A stretch of DNA of 64,000 nucleotides from Neonectria sp. B-13 (Eukaryota > Ascomycota > Sordariomycetes > Hypocreales > Nectriaceae). This document shows positions 36,313 to 48,947 of the stretch, one piece after another. Position 1 is the first letter of the stretch; each line of letters starts with the position of its first letter. The DNA is taken from positions 1,267,351 through 1,331,350 of the forward strand of contig NOKP01000013.1 in NCBI GenBank assembly GCA_002682825.1, written 5' to 3'. A model generated the notes under the pieces. That model was not told where the DNA came from. It ran no database searches and worked only from the letters and a program-made list of their open reading frames with translations. Position numbers and translations under genes: made by a program.

Positions 36313-36360
36313 GTGCGTGCGTGTGTGTGTCTTTGTGTGTGTGTGTGTGCGCGCTTGTGT
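36313..36360. repeat. (GT)n microsatellite with GC ends
   Basis: The plus strand reads gtgcgtgcgtgtgtgtgt, then a second gt run ending gcgcgc. It is an alternating purine-pyrimidine tract with potential to form Z-DNA. Confidence 0.85.
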
Positions 36361-39300
36361 CGCAGACACCCACCACGACTCAGACACGCCCCTTTCCTCG
36401 CTCGCCCCCCTTGTGCTGTGCCCTTGTCTCTTTTCGGTCTTTCCATTGTGCCTTGAGTCTGGAATGCTGCCTTTGTTGATCATATGTCCACGGCCCGGCA
36501 TTGCTACCCATCTCCTGGGCGTGTCTTGTCTTGCCTTGTCTGGGCTCTGGGAATTGTCTTGGTCGCCAGCTCTCACCGGCGAGACAACCCCTCGCACGTA
36601 GAGAGTCAAGGGTTCTAGGCCTGGAGCACCTGTGCGTCACCGTCGGTGATTCCTGGTTTATTCCTGTCGCTGGCTCTCACCAAGCGTCGCTGCGCGTCTG
36701 AGTGCGTGCTGATGTGGTCCGCTCACTCACACACCCCGGTCCTCGGGGCCTTGCTGCATAAAACCCGGCGCCTAGGCAAACCTCTCCCTACACTCAGACT
36801 TCCTTTAACGCCGCGCTGCTAGGGGCGCATTCTGGCCTCCATAGGGTCTCCGGGGGTCTATGCCGAGGCGCTGGGGCCGAACTTGAAACCGATCTTCGCG
36901 GTCCCCTTCCCCACACACACACGCTCGCACGTACGCAACGAGAACACAACTGATATATGCCCTCATCCAGGATCCAGGTACCGATGCTACCTACCTACTG
37001 TGTACGGACTCGCCAGACACGCCCCCCCTAGATCTCTTGTTTCGTCTCGATTTTTTCGGATTGCACGAGTCGGTCCATGTGCCTCGGTCGTTTTCTGAAT
37101 TGAGTTCTTTTTGCTTTCCGTCCTCGGTTCTTTTTTTTTTGTCTTCCTTTTTCCGCTGAAAATGTTTGTCATAGGAACACAAGGATGACATGGGAATGTG
37201 ACGGGCCGTCGGCCAATTGTCGGTGTGCTTTGCTCTCAATAACAGTCCGTCTTTGAAGCAGTCTAAACACCCGGGTCTCAAGCGATGAATAGCGCGTGTC
37301 GTCGTCAATTGCAACGAGCGAATGAATAGGATCCAGAAGGAGTCAAACGGTGACCGTTGAAGAGACCGTCACCTCTCTCGTCACGGGTGTAAGTGCTTGC
37401 GGCTCTGGGACTGGCCAGCTGGCGCCCTCTCCCGCTACTGGGTGCATGGTTTGGCCTGTACCACCGCAGGGAAGAAAAAGAATTCCGGGACGAGGGGTAG
37501 TGGCAGGGGCTATCGTCGTCGCCGTGACGGGCAAGAGGCGGCATGGCCAATCACGGCTTCCAGCGGCCATGGCAGTTGAAACGCCACCCGCGTTGGCCTG
37601 AGCATGATTGGTCCTGTACCTGAGTGAAACGCGATCGGAGGGGTCGTTGTTGGCGCGCGAGCAGCAAGGGGCAAGTGCAAGGGCAGGGGGCAGCGAGAGA
37701 GCGAGTGGCAAGTGCGAGTGCGGTCCATGCCACGCCAGAGGGCAAGAGCCGGGAACTCCCTCAGAGAGTCAGGAGACAATGCAAGCATCTTCAAAAGACA
37801 GGGGACCAGCCACCCACCAAGCAACAGTGACAGCGACAGCCCGTGCTAGCGGCGGACACAAGAGCCCAGAATGGCCTAACAAGAGGCCTCAGGGGAAGGG
37901 AGGGACAGGTTTGTTACAGGGGGAAGAGGCTGAGGAGAAGCACTGAAGACGGAAGCGCAAAAGAGGGAGGGAAAGAAATAGGGAAGGATGGCAATGGCGT
38001 TTCGGTTCGTGTCTGCACCTTTTCCCGTTTTCCGGGTTAGCCGTGATGTTGGCTGCCATCTATCCAGCAGATGCTATGTTGGGCGGTTGACAACGTCTGA
38101 AAATGGATCTGGCTGGGTACAGGCCGGTTGTCAGTCGGTCGGTGTGTGTTAGAGACGGGTGGGTTAGTGGAGAAGGCTGTTGGATCGTTTGCTCTCGCTG
38201 GCATTCATTGAGATGGCATGGATGGGATGGACTCGCGGAGAACGGCATCACATGCAAGGAATGAAAAGCTTCCGTTCCTTGGGAGTCTTGTGGGTTCCAG
38301 CCTTCAGCCTCCATTCAGCCTTGGGCCTCCAGCCTCCAGTGCCCAGCCTCATGCTCATGCTCATCCATGGGGTATGATGCCCGCGGTCCACGTCACGTCG
38401 CTTCCGTACTAAGTATTCGTACAGCAATGCGGCGGGATGCATCTCCACTCGACAATCCAATCATCCAGCCATTCACTAGTTTGCATTGCTCAACCCAGGC
38501 TGTTGGTTGTCACCGGTTTTCCTTCTTGTGCCTCCTCCTTCCATCTTCAGTCCTGTTTGCTTCCGGGTCCTTGATCAAACGTTACAGTGAGCCGTGAGTC
38601 GTAGTCGTCGTAGGTCCCAGCTAAATTAGAGGCCAAGTGCATCCCCCCCCCCGCCAAGCGCGAGAAGTGTCCGACAGATCCCCCGATTCAGGATCCTTCC
38701 GATACAAATCCTCCCGAATCTTCGGTCCTCTACCGAAGAAGGTAGGTATGTAGTCACAGGTGTCTCGCCTCCCTGGACGTCACTTAGTCACCTACCTTGC
38801 CCTGAGGCCCGGACCCTACCGTATTTCCCCTCACCATTGCCAATCCTCCTTGCTAGTTTCGCCGTCCGCCGTCCACCGTCCACTGTCCACCGTCGTCCCC
38901 TATTGAGGCCCCTGACGATCCAGCAATCGTCAGGTCCGTGAGATCTCTCGGCCATGCCCGCTCCGCGACTGCGCCTCAGTGCCTTGATCCGGGACAACCT
39001 GCGCCACTGCTCGTGCCTATGCGTGCGAGCGAGCGAACTAGCTTCTGGTCCGGAAGAGAACCGAGACAGGGCTGCCCCTACAGCTACAGTGGCGATGTGA
39101 CGTCCTCGGAAGTTATAACCCTACTGTAGTTCAGATGTTCCGGCCCAAGGGCATTGGCACCGCCCAGCCTAAGGTAGATCGATCTGCCTGTCAGTGCTGT
39201 GCTGTGCTCCAGTGCCTGCTTACTTGTGTTCCTGTTCCTGTGCATGTTCCCGTGCATTTTCCCGTGCCTCATCTGGCGCCAAGAAAGAAGCCACCCGCGC

Positions 39301-40099
39301 GTGTAAGCAAGGCACCGTGCAAGTCCAGACTAAAGCATGCCATCTCCATCTCCTGCCTGCACCATCGAGATTTGAACTTCCAATTGAGGTAATTAGAGCA
39401 CAGTAACACAATGTTCAAACTAGGCGCACGCCACTGATTATCCCTGTCTGCATCATTCGCATCCTTCCAAAGAATTTTTCGCCGTACGAAAACACTGTCG
39501 GGTAGCTGACTCGATCACGCCCCATCAGCCATCAGTCCACCGCACTCCACTCCAGCGGCTGTCACTGCAAAGAGGCTTCCTGCAACAGGCGCCGTCCCCC
39601 GGCCACTCACATCGCCGAACCGGTTCCCCTCGTCGCCGTTTTGACGCGCCTCCACCTTTGATGGAACCTAGCCCTGCCCTTTTATTATTATCATTATTTG
39701 TCCTTGATGAAGAAACCAGCCGATGCTTTGCCCGTCGCAGAACAGAAGCTGCAGATGGACGACCCCGCGGCGCCAAGAAGCACCACTCAAGACTCACTCC
39801 GCTTCCGCCATACGACATGCTCGACTCAGTAACAGGCGTGAAAGACGTCCGGTGACGACATCATTCATTGCTGGAACGTTTTCTGCGAGGCTGCAACCGC
39901 CACCATTTTTGCTCCATTTTCATTTATAGCCTCTGTGGCTTGGCCCTTGCTCCTGGGCGTCGTTCGCCAAGGACAAGGCCCCGTCGTCCACCGTTCATGG
40001 TCCGACACATCGAGCTTCACTTACACCTCGACACCCTGGGTGTGATGTACTTACACCCGCATTGTTCGTACATCCACCCTTATAGCGCCGAGCATCTAT

Positions 40100-40150
40100 G
40101 CACGCACACACGCACACACACGCACACACACACACACACACGTACACATG
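40100..40150. repeat. (CA)n microsatellite
   Basis: The plus strand carries cacgcacacacgcacacaca followed by more CA units. It is in inverted orientation to the (GT)n tract 3.7 kb to the left. Confidence 0.85.
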
Positions 40151-41499
40151 CCTACCTACATCTTCGGATACATCTACATCTATCTATTCCTGCATCTAGA
40201 TACACTTGCTTGCCATCCCCAGTAAAGAAATTTTACAAAACCGTCCGTCCAGCTTATTCCCCCACTCGTCCATCCACCCGCCCATCCCTCCCAAACCCAG
40301 TCAGGCAGGCTATCGCCATCGTCAGCCCACCCATCAATGCCGCCCTCCCGTTTCGCCTCGTCGACCTTGCGCGCTCCAGACACCAATCCTTTCGCTCTCC
40401 TGCTCCTCTCAGAATCCTGTCTCATGCATTGCACATCACAAACACTTGTCCCGCGCGTGAAACGAAACATGAAATGCTTCTCCTGTCTTCTCCTTTTTGC
40501 TACCTACTGGTAGACGGCGCGCTAGGTCGGTACTATACAATACCGTACCCGCCGACAGATTCAAATCCATGCTTCTCTTTGCTAACACTTCGGCGCCTCT
40601 CCCGGGCACCCCTGAGCCTGCCATATCCCCTGGCCTCATCGTCCCTCCTTCCATCTCCCGTCTCCCATCTCTCCATCTCCCACCCCGTACTGTTATATCC
40701 ACTGTCCACTCATACCACATACTGCCCGGACCTCACAGCGCCCTCCCCTGATGCGATGGCCTGAAAGGAAACGGGAGGAACAGTCTCGTCAAAAGCCACC
40801 ACGTCTCATCGGTTCTGGGCTTGTTCCCGCTGCGGTGCCTTGGCAGATGACCTTTGCTGCCCCCAGTGGCACCCCGTCGCCTGGCCCGGGCCTTCATCTC
40901 CCTGCTTCCCAAAGATGCCCTCAACAGCTTCTCCCACCACTCCTCCTTTGGCATCCCGGTCCACTCTGGTCGTCCACTGTCGCTCCAGCTCGGTTGCCAA
41001 CGCTCTCGCGCACGTTCTGTCAGTGGGCACTCGTGGTGGCCGAGGTATGGCGGCAGGTGACACCCATCTCGCCACCAATCTCCGACGACAAAACAACATC
41101 AACGACTGCAATGCCAATGCCACTCACGGCCCGGATGCCGCCGCAGAGACAACAACCTCCACGCCACCGTAACAGATCTTGCCCGGTATCCTCTCTCAGC
41201 CCACCGTAAGCGACCCAACGGCTCACCTGCTAACCCAAATACCCGCGGGCAACTCGAGCCCGAGGCCTAACATGTCTAAGCTGTGCTGCTAGTTTGTGCG
41301 ACTCTTTACGAATGCTTCATATTGCAACCTAGATGCAATGATTCGCACCCATCGCTGTTGCACGTGTAACCCAGACTCTGAGATGGAAGGGCCAGAAGGA
41401 AGTAGAACTCGGCGAGGCCGCCGCCACCCAAAAAATCGTGCTAGAGATGCTGCTTTGGTTTATGATTCAAGTAGGGGCCGATGCTCCGTCGCATCCCCC

Positions 41500-44400
41500 T
41501 TATTTGGCTTCATCGGTGCCATCAGTCGTCCGACCCTGGCCCGCGGCCGGCACAGCGTGATTGGTCTGTGGCGTCTGATGCTGTCCCTGGCCACCATAGC
41601 CCTTGTTGTAGTTATTGCTGCCGTTTCGGTGTTGCTGGCCGTATTGGTGTCCTTGCTGGGGGCTGGTTCCAAAGTGCTGCGGTCCAGGACTGCCGTACCC
41701 TCCTCGCACTATATACAGTTAGCCTCCGTTAATTTCCCGAAGGAGGGCGTCACCTACTCGGTCCGCTGGGTTGTCCCGGGGTGAACACCGGCTGGTTGTA
41801 TTGCACGTTGGGGCTCATTCCATAAATCGGTTGGCCTTGCTGCGATCCCTGGTGCACCATCATCGGTGCAGCGGGGCGGCCCGGGCTAGGATACCCGTTG
41901 GCTCCAGGCACTGGCTGAGGTCCAGATTGCATGAACTGTGGGTGGTTTCCAGGATACATCATCTGGGGACCGGGCACCATTCCCTGTGGCCCCGGGATGA
42001 ACTGCGGCTGCATCATCATCGGACCGCCCATCTGTCCTTGCTGAGGTGACATGTACTGAGGGTTGTTGGAGAAGCTGCGGAAGCCCATCTGCGGTGTCCC
42101 AGGTCCCATGTAGACCGGCTGATTATAGGGCACCTGTGCTGGGGAGTTCACGCTGGGGTAGGCTGCCACGGGCACATTGCCTAGCCGCGGCGAAGCAAAC
42201 GACTGGGCCGAGTTCGAATGCATCATGCGATGGTCATCGTTGCCATATGGAGGGTGAGGCACAGGCCCATGCTGCGGTGTGTGCATTTGCATTGGTGCCA
42301 TGTGCGGCGACTGTCTTGGCCCCATGCTGTGCGCGCCGTGCTGGAGATGGAATGGCAGCTGGTGTTGGTGAGGCATCTGCGGGACGACATGCTGAGGATT
42401 GGGCGTGGCCAAGGGAGGTCCACCAAATGGCTGGCGCTCGAAAAACTCCTTGTAAGTCAGACGCATGGTGGAATCAGGCTTCTCGTTGTCCTGGAGCTGT
42501 CGCCACGTGGGCAGAGTATCGAACGAGGGTCGGAGGCCAGCGTTATCTTCCCATTTGCGGCCCTGGCCAGGGGTAAAGGTCTGAATGTGCGAAAGGATAT
42601 AGCACTTCTTGACGTCAATCGCCTTCGTCTTGCGACGAATGAGCTGGCCAGTAGTGGCAGGAGCAGCAGGAGCAGGAGCCTCAGCAACATTGTTCACCGC
42701 TGATCGTGGGCTCGAACTGGCACTAGGATGTCCGTTGGGGTTGAAGGTCGCGGCGAATGGGCTTGGCCTGAACTCATGGCTGTTGGGGTTCAACTTGGCA
42801 CCCATATGTCCAGGAACTCCGCTCAGACGTCGGTTGTAGCCCGGCTCGACGCTGTTGGCCGGGCCAGTCGGAGGAGCACGCATTTCTTGGTTAGCGGCGT
42901 GTGGCTGGTGACCTGCTGGAGGCTGGGAGAACTTCTGTTGCTCGACGTTGCGAAGTCGCTGAGCAAGTGTACCAGTCGGTTGCTGCGGAGGCACGTGTTG
43001 GGCGTGTTGGGCGTGTTGACCGTGTTGACCCCCACCCCGGTTGTTTCGGTATTGCTGCTGGTGATACGGTTGCTGGGGAAATTGCCCGCGAGCTCCAGGA
43101 TGACGATTTTGAGCTCCAGCTGGAGGAGTGGCCTGAGTGGTGGCAGAGGTGCGAGACGGTCGAGAGTCACTAGGAGTGGCGGAGGCGCTTGCAGCCGCGG
43201 GTGTGCTCTGTCCGGCTGCCTTGGGCTGAGCTTCTTTCGACGGTGTCGTCTTGTCCTTTGTGGTCGTGTCGGCCTTGGCTTTTGCGACGTCTTCGGCGTT
43301 CTTGATTGCCTTGGCTTGAATCTCCTTCTGCTTGAGCGGGTCTTTGGCAATGATGGAGACTAGGTCGGTTGGCACAGGGGTAGAAAGCTTGAACGAGTTG
43401 GCAAACTTTTTCAACTCTGTCAACTTCACTTCCTTGTCGGCCCTGGCCTTGTTGCTGCGAGCCTTCTCGGCATTCTGGCGTTGCTGGGTAGCGAATGTCT
43501 TGAACTCCTTCAAGACGTCATGCTCTACCGTTGACGTAGCACTGGGAGTGCCTTCGTTGCGGGCAGTGGCGGCAGTAGAGTTTCGTATAGGAGTGCTGTT
43601 CTTGTCGGCGGGCTTCGCATCCGTAGCCTTGGTGCTGGCAGGCTGAGCCACTGCCTTGGGCTCGGGTGTTGTGGCTTCGGCAACCTTTTTCTCGGTTGCT
43701 AGCTTTGAATCATCGCTCTTGGCGGTAACACCGTTCTTGTTAGAATCGGGAACTGGCGTCTTTGATTCCTCTGAAGCCGGGACGGGAGCGGGGCTCGGCT
43801 GCTTCTTTGGTGGTGCCTTGATCTGAGAGGAAATGATAGCTGGATCGATGGGAGCTCCCTTGACGTTAGACTGCGCTGCGGGAGCTCTTTTTGCCGGAGG
43901 CGTGTACTTGTTCTCCCGGCCAGCCAAGGGAGGGAAGTCCTGGCGCCGGACACCGCTGTATCTGTAGCATATTGTTAGCCACGCACCCTGAGAAAAGATT
44001 CAGATCTATCAGCTAGGCACGTACTTGTCCTCTTCATTTTCGCCCTGGTCATCTCCGCCAACAACGTGATCCATAATTCGCTCCTCGGCAACATGGGCGG
44101 TGGTAGGCGCACTGCGCTCAATCTCTCGAGCCTTCCTTTCAGCAGCAGCTATGCGCTCGCGATACTGGGGATGGTTCTTGTTGATGGCAGTTGTGTAGAT
44201 GTTCTCATCATAGTCTGTCTTAAGACCGAAGAGTCTTTCGTTCTCAGCGAACTGATCCCAAGCTCCACCACCGTTGGGCTTTTCTAGAGCACCGTTGGTG
44301 GCATCGCTTGAATCGGGAACCCAGGGCTGAAGGACTCTCTCGTTCCCGAATCGACTGTTGGAAATGGCGGCGTCGGTGCGAAACGAACTGCGGTTCCCTG

Positions 44401-44522
44401 TTCGAATTTCGTTAGTTTACAGGTAATGCAGATCATAAGTTGAGCGACTCACCATTTTGCCGGTTGTCCAGTTTCCCCCCAGCACCTGCACCTGCTATCC
44501 CGTCTTTCTTTGGGAGGGGCAT
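41500..44522 (-). CDS. PBP1: Pbp1/ataxin-2 homologue (LsmAD domain, PAM2 motif), Lsm domain not found
   Basis: Ataxin-2 proteins bind poly(A)-binding protein and promote stress-granule assembly, poly(A)-tail control and, in yeast, TORC1 regulation. Exons in minus order 44522-44453, 44397-44025, 43961-41758 and 41708-41500 give 951 aa. The start MPLPKKDGIAGAG is followed by GNRSSFRTDAAISNSRFGNE and the LsmAD domain, with the core AWDQFAENERLFGLKTDYDE (about 68-150), then KYSGVRRQDFPPLAGRENKY. A helical basic patch (about 290-330), Gln/His repeats, a PAM2 motif KLNPNSHEFRPSPF (about 537-551) and a Met/Pro/Gln-rich C-terminus follow. Fungal relatives normally carry an Lsm domain before LsmAD. 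No such sequence is readable upstream; a 5' leader intron (44907-44681) is likely instead. Confidence 0.9.
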
Positions 44523-46547
44523 ATTGGAAACGCTCTTATCGTCGTAAAGCTTCTCAAACGAGTGTCAAGATATTGTCGCCTCGGCCACCATACAGGTCGC
44601 CACTGAGAATGCCTTGCGTGGCGATACGGGATGATGGATGATGTCTCGTGGGGTTCGCAAACGCAGCGCACTGATCGACCCTAGAAGAGCATGTGTTAGA
44701 CCTGGCTAAGGTGTTGTGTGGGTGTGTTTTGTGTGTGTCGTGGAGGGCAGGTTTGGAAGGCAAGGTAGAGGCCACGTCCGACGGAAGCCCATGACGTGAC
44801 GCTATAGTGACTAGGGTCGAGAGGGCAGTTGCTGGGGATCAAGGACCAAGGACGCCAGGTGTAATGATTGTGATTGTGATTGTCGGCGGTGATGAAGTCG
44901 AACTTACCTTGAGGGAGCGGGCGGCGTTGCTCGTGTGACAAAAGGACGGTGGTGACGGTAACGGATCGAGGTGATCAGGCTATTGGAAGAAGACGAGAGG
45001 GTTCGATGCCAGCAGGTCGCTCTAGACTGGGGGAGAATGTCAGTGCCTGCATCGACATGCAAAGACACATCCAACGGCGGGAGAGGTGAAGTTTGGGTTT
45101 GGGTTCGGGTTCAGGGGCGGACAGGGCGCAGACGCAGACGGAGATGCAGGACAAAGGGCCCAAAAGATGGGGCCGGTCAAAAGAGCGCCCAGGAGCGACT
45201 GGCGAGGAAACGGGGCGAGGGAGGAGAGACGGACGGGGGTAACTGGGAGGTGGACAACGGAAACGGGGACTGCGATTTACCTCTTCGGAGCTGGAGGAGA
45301 CGGGGCGGGCGAGACGATGGAGAGCGGATGATCGGGGGCGGTGCGTCCAGCTCGGTGCTGCTACGGTTGCCTCGCAATGGGCAACAAGGGCATGGAGCGG
45401 CGGAATTTGGGCCAGGTCGTGGAGGGAGAGGGAGAATCCGAGGACGAGGTTGTGGACAATCGGCGTGGTGGTGGTGAGGCTTTGTTTTCTGAGGTACCCT
45501 ACCTGTAGGGACTACCCTTTTCCCATTGCCAGTGAGGTACCCTGCTACACCCAACTGTACCCTGTCGCTTCCGTTTGTGCTTCGGGCTGCTTCTGGCTTC
45601 CGGGCGCCGTGAAGAAGGAAAAAAAGGTGTGGTGGGTGCTTGCTGGCTGCCGCTGGCCGCCGCCGCTGGTGGTTCTTGGGGGCTTTGTGGGGGAAACCAG
45701 CCTGATTTAGTGACCTGGGCCTCTGTCCTAAACACCCCCAAACAGGGTGATTACAGAACGATGCACTCGGTACACCGCCCGGCCAAAAGATGACATGACA
45801 TGCACAGTGCCAGACAGTGCCGCCGCTGCATTTTAACTGCCACTGCTGAGCCTCCTCCTTGCGCTCGGCAGTTTCACCAGACCAACCTCAACCACCAACA
45901 TGAAAAAGCACACTGTGCGAGAGTGTCTCCGCCCACCAAACCACTTCAACGTCTCGTGTACTCCCCAAGTACCCGTCTACCCCAGAACTTTGATGTTGAG
46001 AAACCGCTGGAACTGAACCCTCCCGCAAGTCTCGGGTCAGCGCGGTTAGATCCAGGGGAATGGCTATTTTCGTGAGAGCACGGGCTTGGTGACACATCGG
46101 TATTGTCCGCAAATACGAGGCTGCCGCTGCAGAGTCAACACACTATCTTTGTGGCCGAGCTCACAAGGTCCAGAGGACTAGGCGGCCAGCTATTCGACTC
46201 ATTTCCACTAATCATCAGCCTTGAATAGCCTTGCAAACAAAGAGAGCTGAAGCCAACTGATTATCAGTTTCCCACAATGAGTCGCGATCGAACCATGATG
46301 GCTCGAGCAATCCACACAAAACAAAGAGCCCCTGTTTGTCTGAGGCCCGTTGTTAAATATACATCTTCCCCACATGCGAGCGTTACACATTGGAACAATT
46401 ATTCGACCTGTCGCCAAGTGGAATAAAGGGCACATAGTATGAACCAAAGGATTTCTACTACAAATATTCACAAAGAGGACATCCACCCCACCTCGTCTAG
46501 ACGACTCTGACTGTTGGTACAAGATTTTACGCCTCTTGGACCCCCGT
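44523..46547. other. PBP1 leader/promoter and QCR2 3' region
   Basis: A good minus-strand donor CTCAAG|GTAAGT at 44908/44907 and acceptor CTTCTAG at 44681 suggest a 227-nt intron in the PBP1 5' leader. Further left to right come G-rich sequence (45060-45480) with no coding character, and ordinary spacer to the QCR2 stop. The open frames at 44971-45477 (+) and 45177-45554 (-) are antisense to each other and resemble nothing known. Confidence 0.5.
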
Positions 46548-48081
46548 TTATACTCGAAGACCAAGCTCCTCAGCGTACGGCAGCACAAACAGGTCACCAA
46601 CAGTAGAGACAGTGGCCTTGCCATCGAGAAGGGCCTTGGCGGTCTGCAGAAAGTGTTAGCATTATGGTCAAGACAAATGAAAACAGGACATCTCACCGTC
46701 TTCAGGTTCTCAGCAGTAACAGCATCGATGGCCTTGGCGAGGCTGGCGGTCTCGTAGACCTTGCCGCTGTTGACAAGGCCAGAACCGGCCAGTAGGATGC
46801 TGGACTTCTGGTTCTGGGCCTCGTCGAGGGCGTTGAACTTGGCGTTGGCGATAGCCTTGGTCACATCCTCCTTGGCAACGGTGCCGGCGGCGATGCTCTT
46901 AAGCACCTTGACAGTCTCCTCGGCGCCCTTGCGGACAGACGCGGCAGGGCCAGAGAGCTGAACGCTCAGAAGACCAGCATCGGAGTAGGTGAGGTTAGAG
47001 GTAGAGACAGAGAGACCGGATGTGCCGGCGGTAGCCTTGGACAGCAGGCTGAAGCCAGGGGACCACTTGATGCTAGACTCGCCACCGAGCAGAGAGGCAA
47101 GGACGGCGATCTCGGCCTTGGCAGAGCTGTAGCTAGAGCCGGGGAAGGCAATGACGACGGAGTTGCCAGCAGTGTGGCTCGTCCGCTGTTCGCCACCGTA
47201 GTACTTGGTGGCCTCGGTCTTGAGGGTCTGGCCGCTTCGGGGGGTAGCGGGCACGTCCTTGAAGAACTGACCAACCCAGTTGGAGAGGGCATCGGGGGCG
47301 GCACCGTCGGCGACGATAGCAAAGTTGGGCTTAGAGTAGACAACGTCGGCGAAGCTGGCAATGTACTCCTCGTTCAGATACTTCTGGAAGGGGGTCGAGG
47401 AGGCAGGGTACAGGGAGGAACCGAGACCAGAGTGGAAGGCGACGGCGTGGGCGTTGTCGAGGGCGATGGCGGGGACATTGCCATTGAGAGCGATCTGCTT
47501 GAGGTGCAGGACTCGCTCGACCTCCTCGTGGAGCTCGTGGGCTATCAATCATGTTAATGCCGATGCAAGATATGCGTTTCCATGCTTGGTTCACTTACTG
47601 GTGTACTTGGTCAGCGAGATAACCTCGGCCAGAAGCTCGGTGAAGTAGGGCAGATCCTCGCGGAGGAAGCTGGCCTCAAGAACAACAGCCTCCCTGGTGT
47701 GCGAGGAGGCCAATTGACCACCGAGCAGTTCAGACTCGCGCGTGATGCGAAGGGCAGATCGTCGTTGGGTGTTCTACATGGGACCCGGCAAATTAGCTCA
47801 AAGTCCCGCCCTCAAATACCGAGATTCCTCACCTTGAATGCGAACTCCTCCAGCCCGACGGTCAAGCCAGGCAGAGGCTGAAATCGGGTACCGGCCTTCG
47901 CAACGATCGCAAGCCTCGTGGTCGGTCCGTGGGCGTCTCGTGAGGCGACCTTGAGTCCAGACACATCCGAGGTCTCGTACGATCCAGCCGACGCAGCAGC
48001 GGCAAAGGTTCGTCGCTGGACGCCGCAGGACCGACGAGCGGCCTGCTGCGCAGTTCTCGCGAGGGACGATCTCGAGATCAT
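46548..48081 (-). CDS. QCR2: Cytochrome b-c1 complex subunit 2 (core protein 2), mitochondrial
   Basis: Core structural subunit of respiratory complex III, an M16 peptidase-fold protein without protease activity. Exons in minus order 48081-47833, 47773-47599, 47541-46697 and 46643-46548 give 454 aa. The N-terminus MISRSSLARTAQQAARRSCG, then VQRRTFAAAA, is a typical import presequence. The mature part begins around SGLKVASRDAHGPTTRLAIV and continues PLPGLTVGLEEFAFKNTQRR, the QCR2 version of the M16 region, which lacks the HxxEH zinc motif. The C-terminus after the last intron is AKALLDGKATVSTVGDLFVL then PYAEELGLRV. A longer frame running to 46208 is only read-through of the last intron. It is divergent from RPC3. 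Confidence 0.96.
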
Positions 48082-48947
48082 TGTCGAGGATGATGGCGTA
48101 GGCAATTGGCAATCCTTCGGCCGTCGGGATGGAGCAATTGATCTCCAAAGAAGTGCCTCGTCGAAAAGCTCCCGTCTAATTTTCGGGAACAGGGAACGAT
48201 TCGAAATATCACGTGATTTGTTCCGGTCAGCCAGATTTGCATCCCGGGCATTGGCCCAGCGCCGCTCAGGATTGGCCTGGCCCGGAACGTCAAGGCATCA
48301 GCTGCGCGAGCGCCCACGCCCATGCTGAGATATTCACACCGGCTAAGCCTGATACGGAGAAGCTCGGTCGCGCGCCCAAGGGCATAATTATGTTCTGGAG
48401 CCGACTTGAGGCGAGCCTGAACTCAGCGACTTTAATCGCTGACCATAAAAATATGGCTACGATTAATCAGTTGTTTTATACGGATCCTACTGTGCTCCAC
48501 ATCAGAATGTCATCACGTAGAAGCACGCATATTCCTATCGCATGTTAGAGACGGGAATTTCCACGGCAAGAATGTTCCGCACCTAGTAATCGCCCATGCT
48601 CGATGAATGAGGAGTGAAGACTCTCAACCCGGTTTAGCGGGCTGCGACTACTCGCTAGAAGCATGTGCATGTGAGGAAAAAACTCACCCCACCTACCAAG
48701 CTTCACTTACACCAAGAAAAATTGTCGATTTGCGCCGTGGCCATCCTTCAAACGTCAACGCGCTCCCTCCACCAGCCAGCCTTTCCGACTTCCCGCGCTC
48801 TCACCTGCTATCCTCTGCCCTGTTTTCGCACCTCCATCGCTCGCAGACCGCTCTCGCTGATATTACTGCCCTTGGGGACATCAATGACTCCGCGGTAGTA
48901 ATTGCTATAGCTCTAGAGATAGTGAGAGGATCTCTAGGAGCAAAGCA
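48082..48947. promoter_or_regulatory. Bidirectional promoter region of QCR2 and RPC3
   Basis: 866 bases between divergent start codons. An open frame at 48607-48960 (+) ends just inside RPC3 exon 1 and shows no family resemblance. No other gene is seen. Confidence 0.5.

Larger units (their letters stand above)
35174..41499. other. 6.3-kb interval with no gene that can be supported
   Basis: The first several hundred bases include the LPMO promoter and a purine-rich leader; the last part is the PBP1 3' region. Between them I find only short overlapping frames on both strands, a (GT)n tract, a (CA)n tract, short T-runs (around 37130) and pyrimidine-rich stretches. The 298-codon frame at 39868-40764 is carried by the CA tract and has no protein character. 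A non-coding RNA or long upstream regulatory region is possible but not shown. Confidence 0.5.

Noticed and set aside
39868..40764. 298-codon plus frame in the gene-free interval
   Set aside because: It is held open by a CA microsatellite (His/Thr runs), begins with a non-ATG codon and has no domain or splice context.
44971..45554. Overlapping open frames on both strands considered as the missing Lsm exon of PBP1
   Set aside because: Neither frame shows Lsm-type motifs; they are Arg/Gly- or Pro/Ser-rich translations of a G-rich tract.
46208..47548. Longer QCR2 reading frame ending at 46208
   Set aside because: It reads through the last intron. The spliced C-terminus (AKALLDGKATVSTVGDLFVL) matches the family and ends at 46548.
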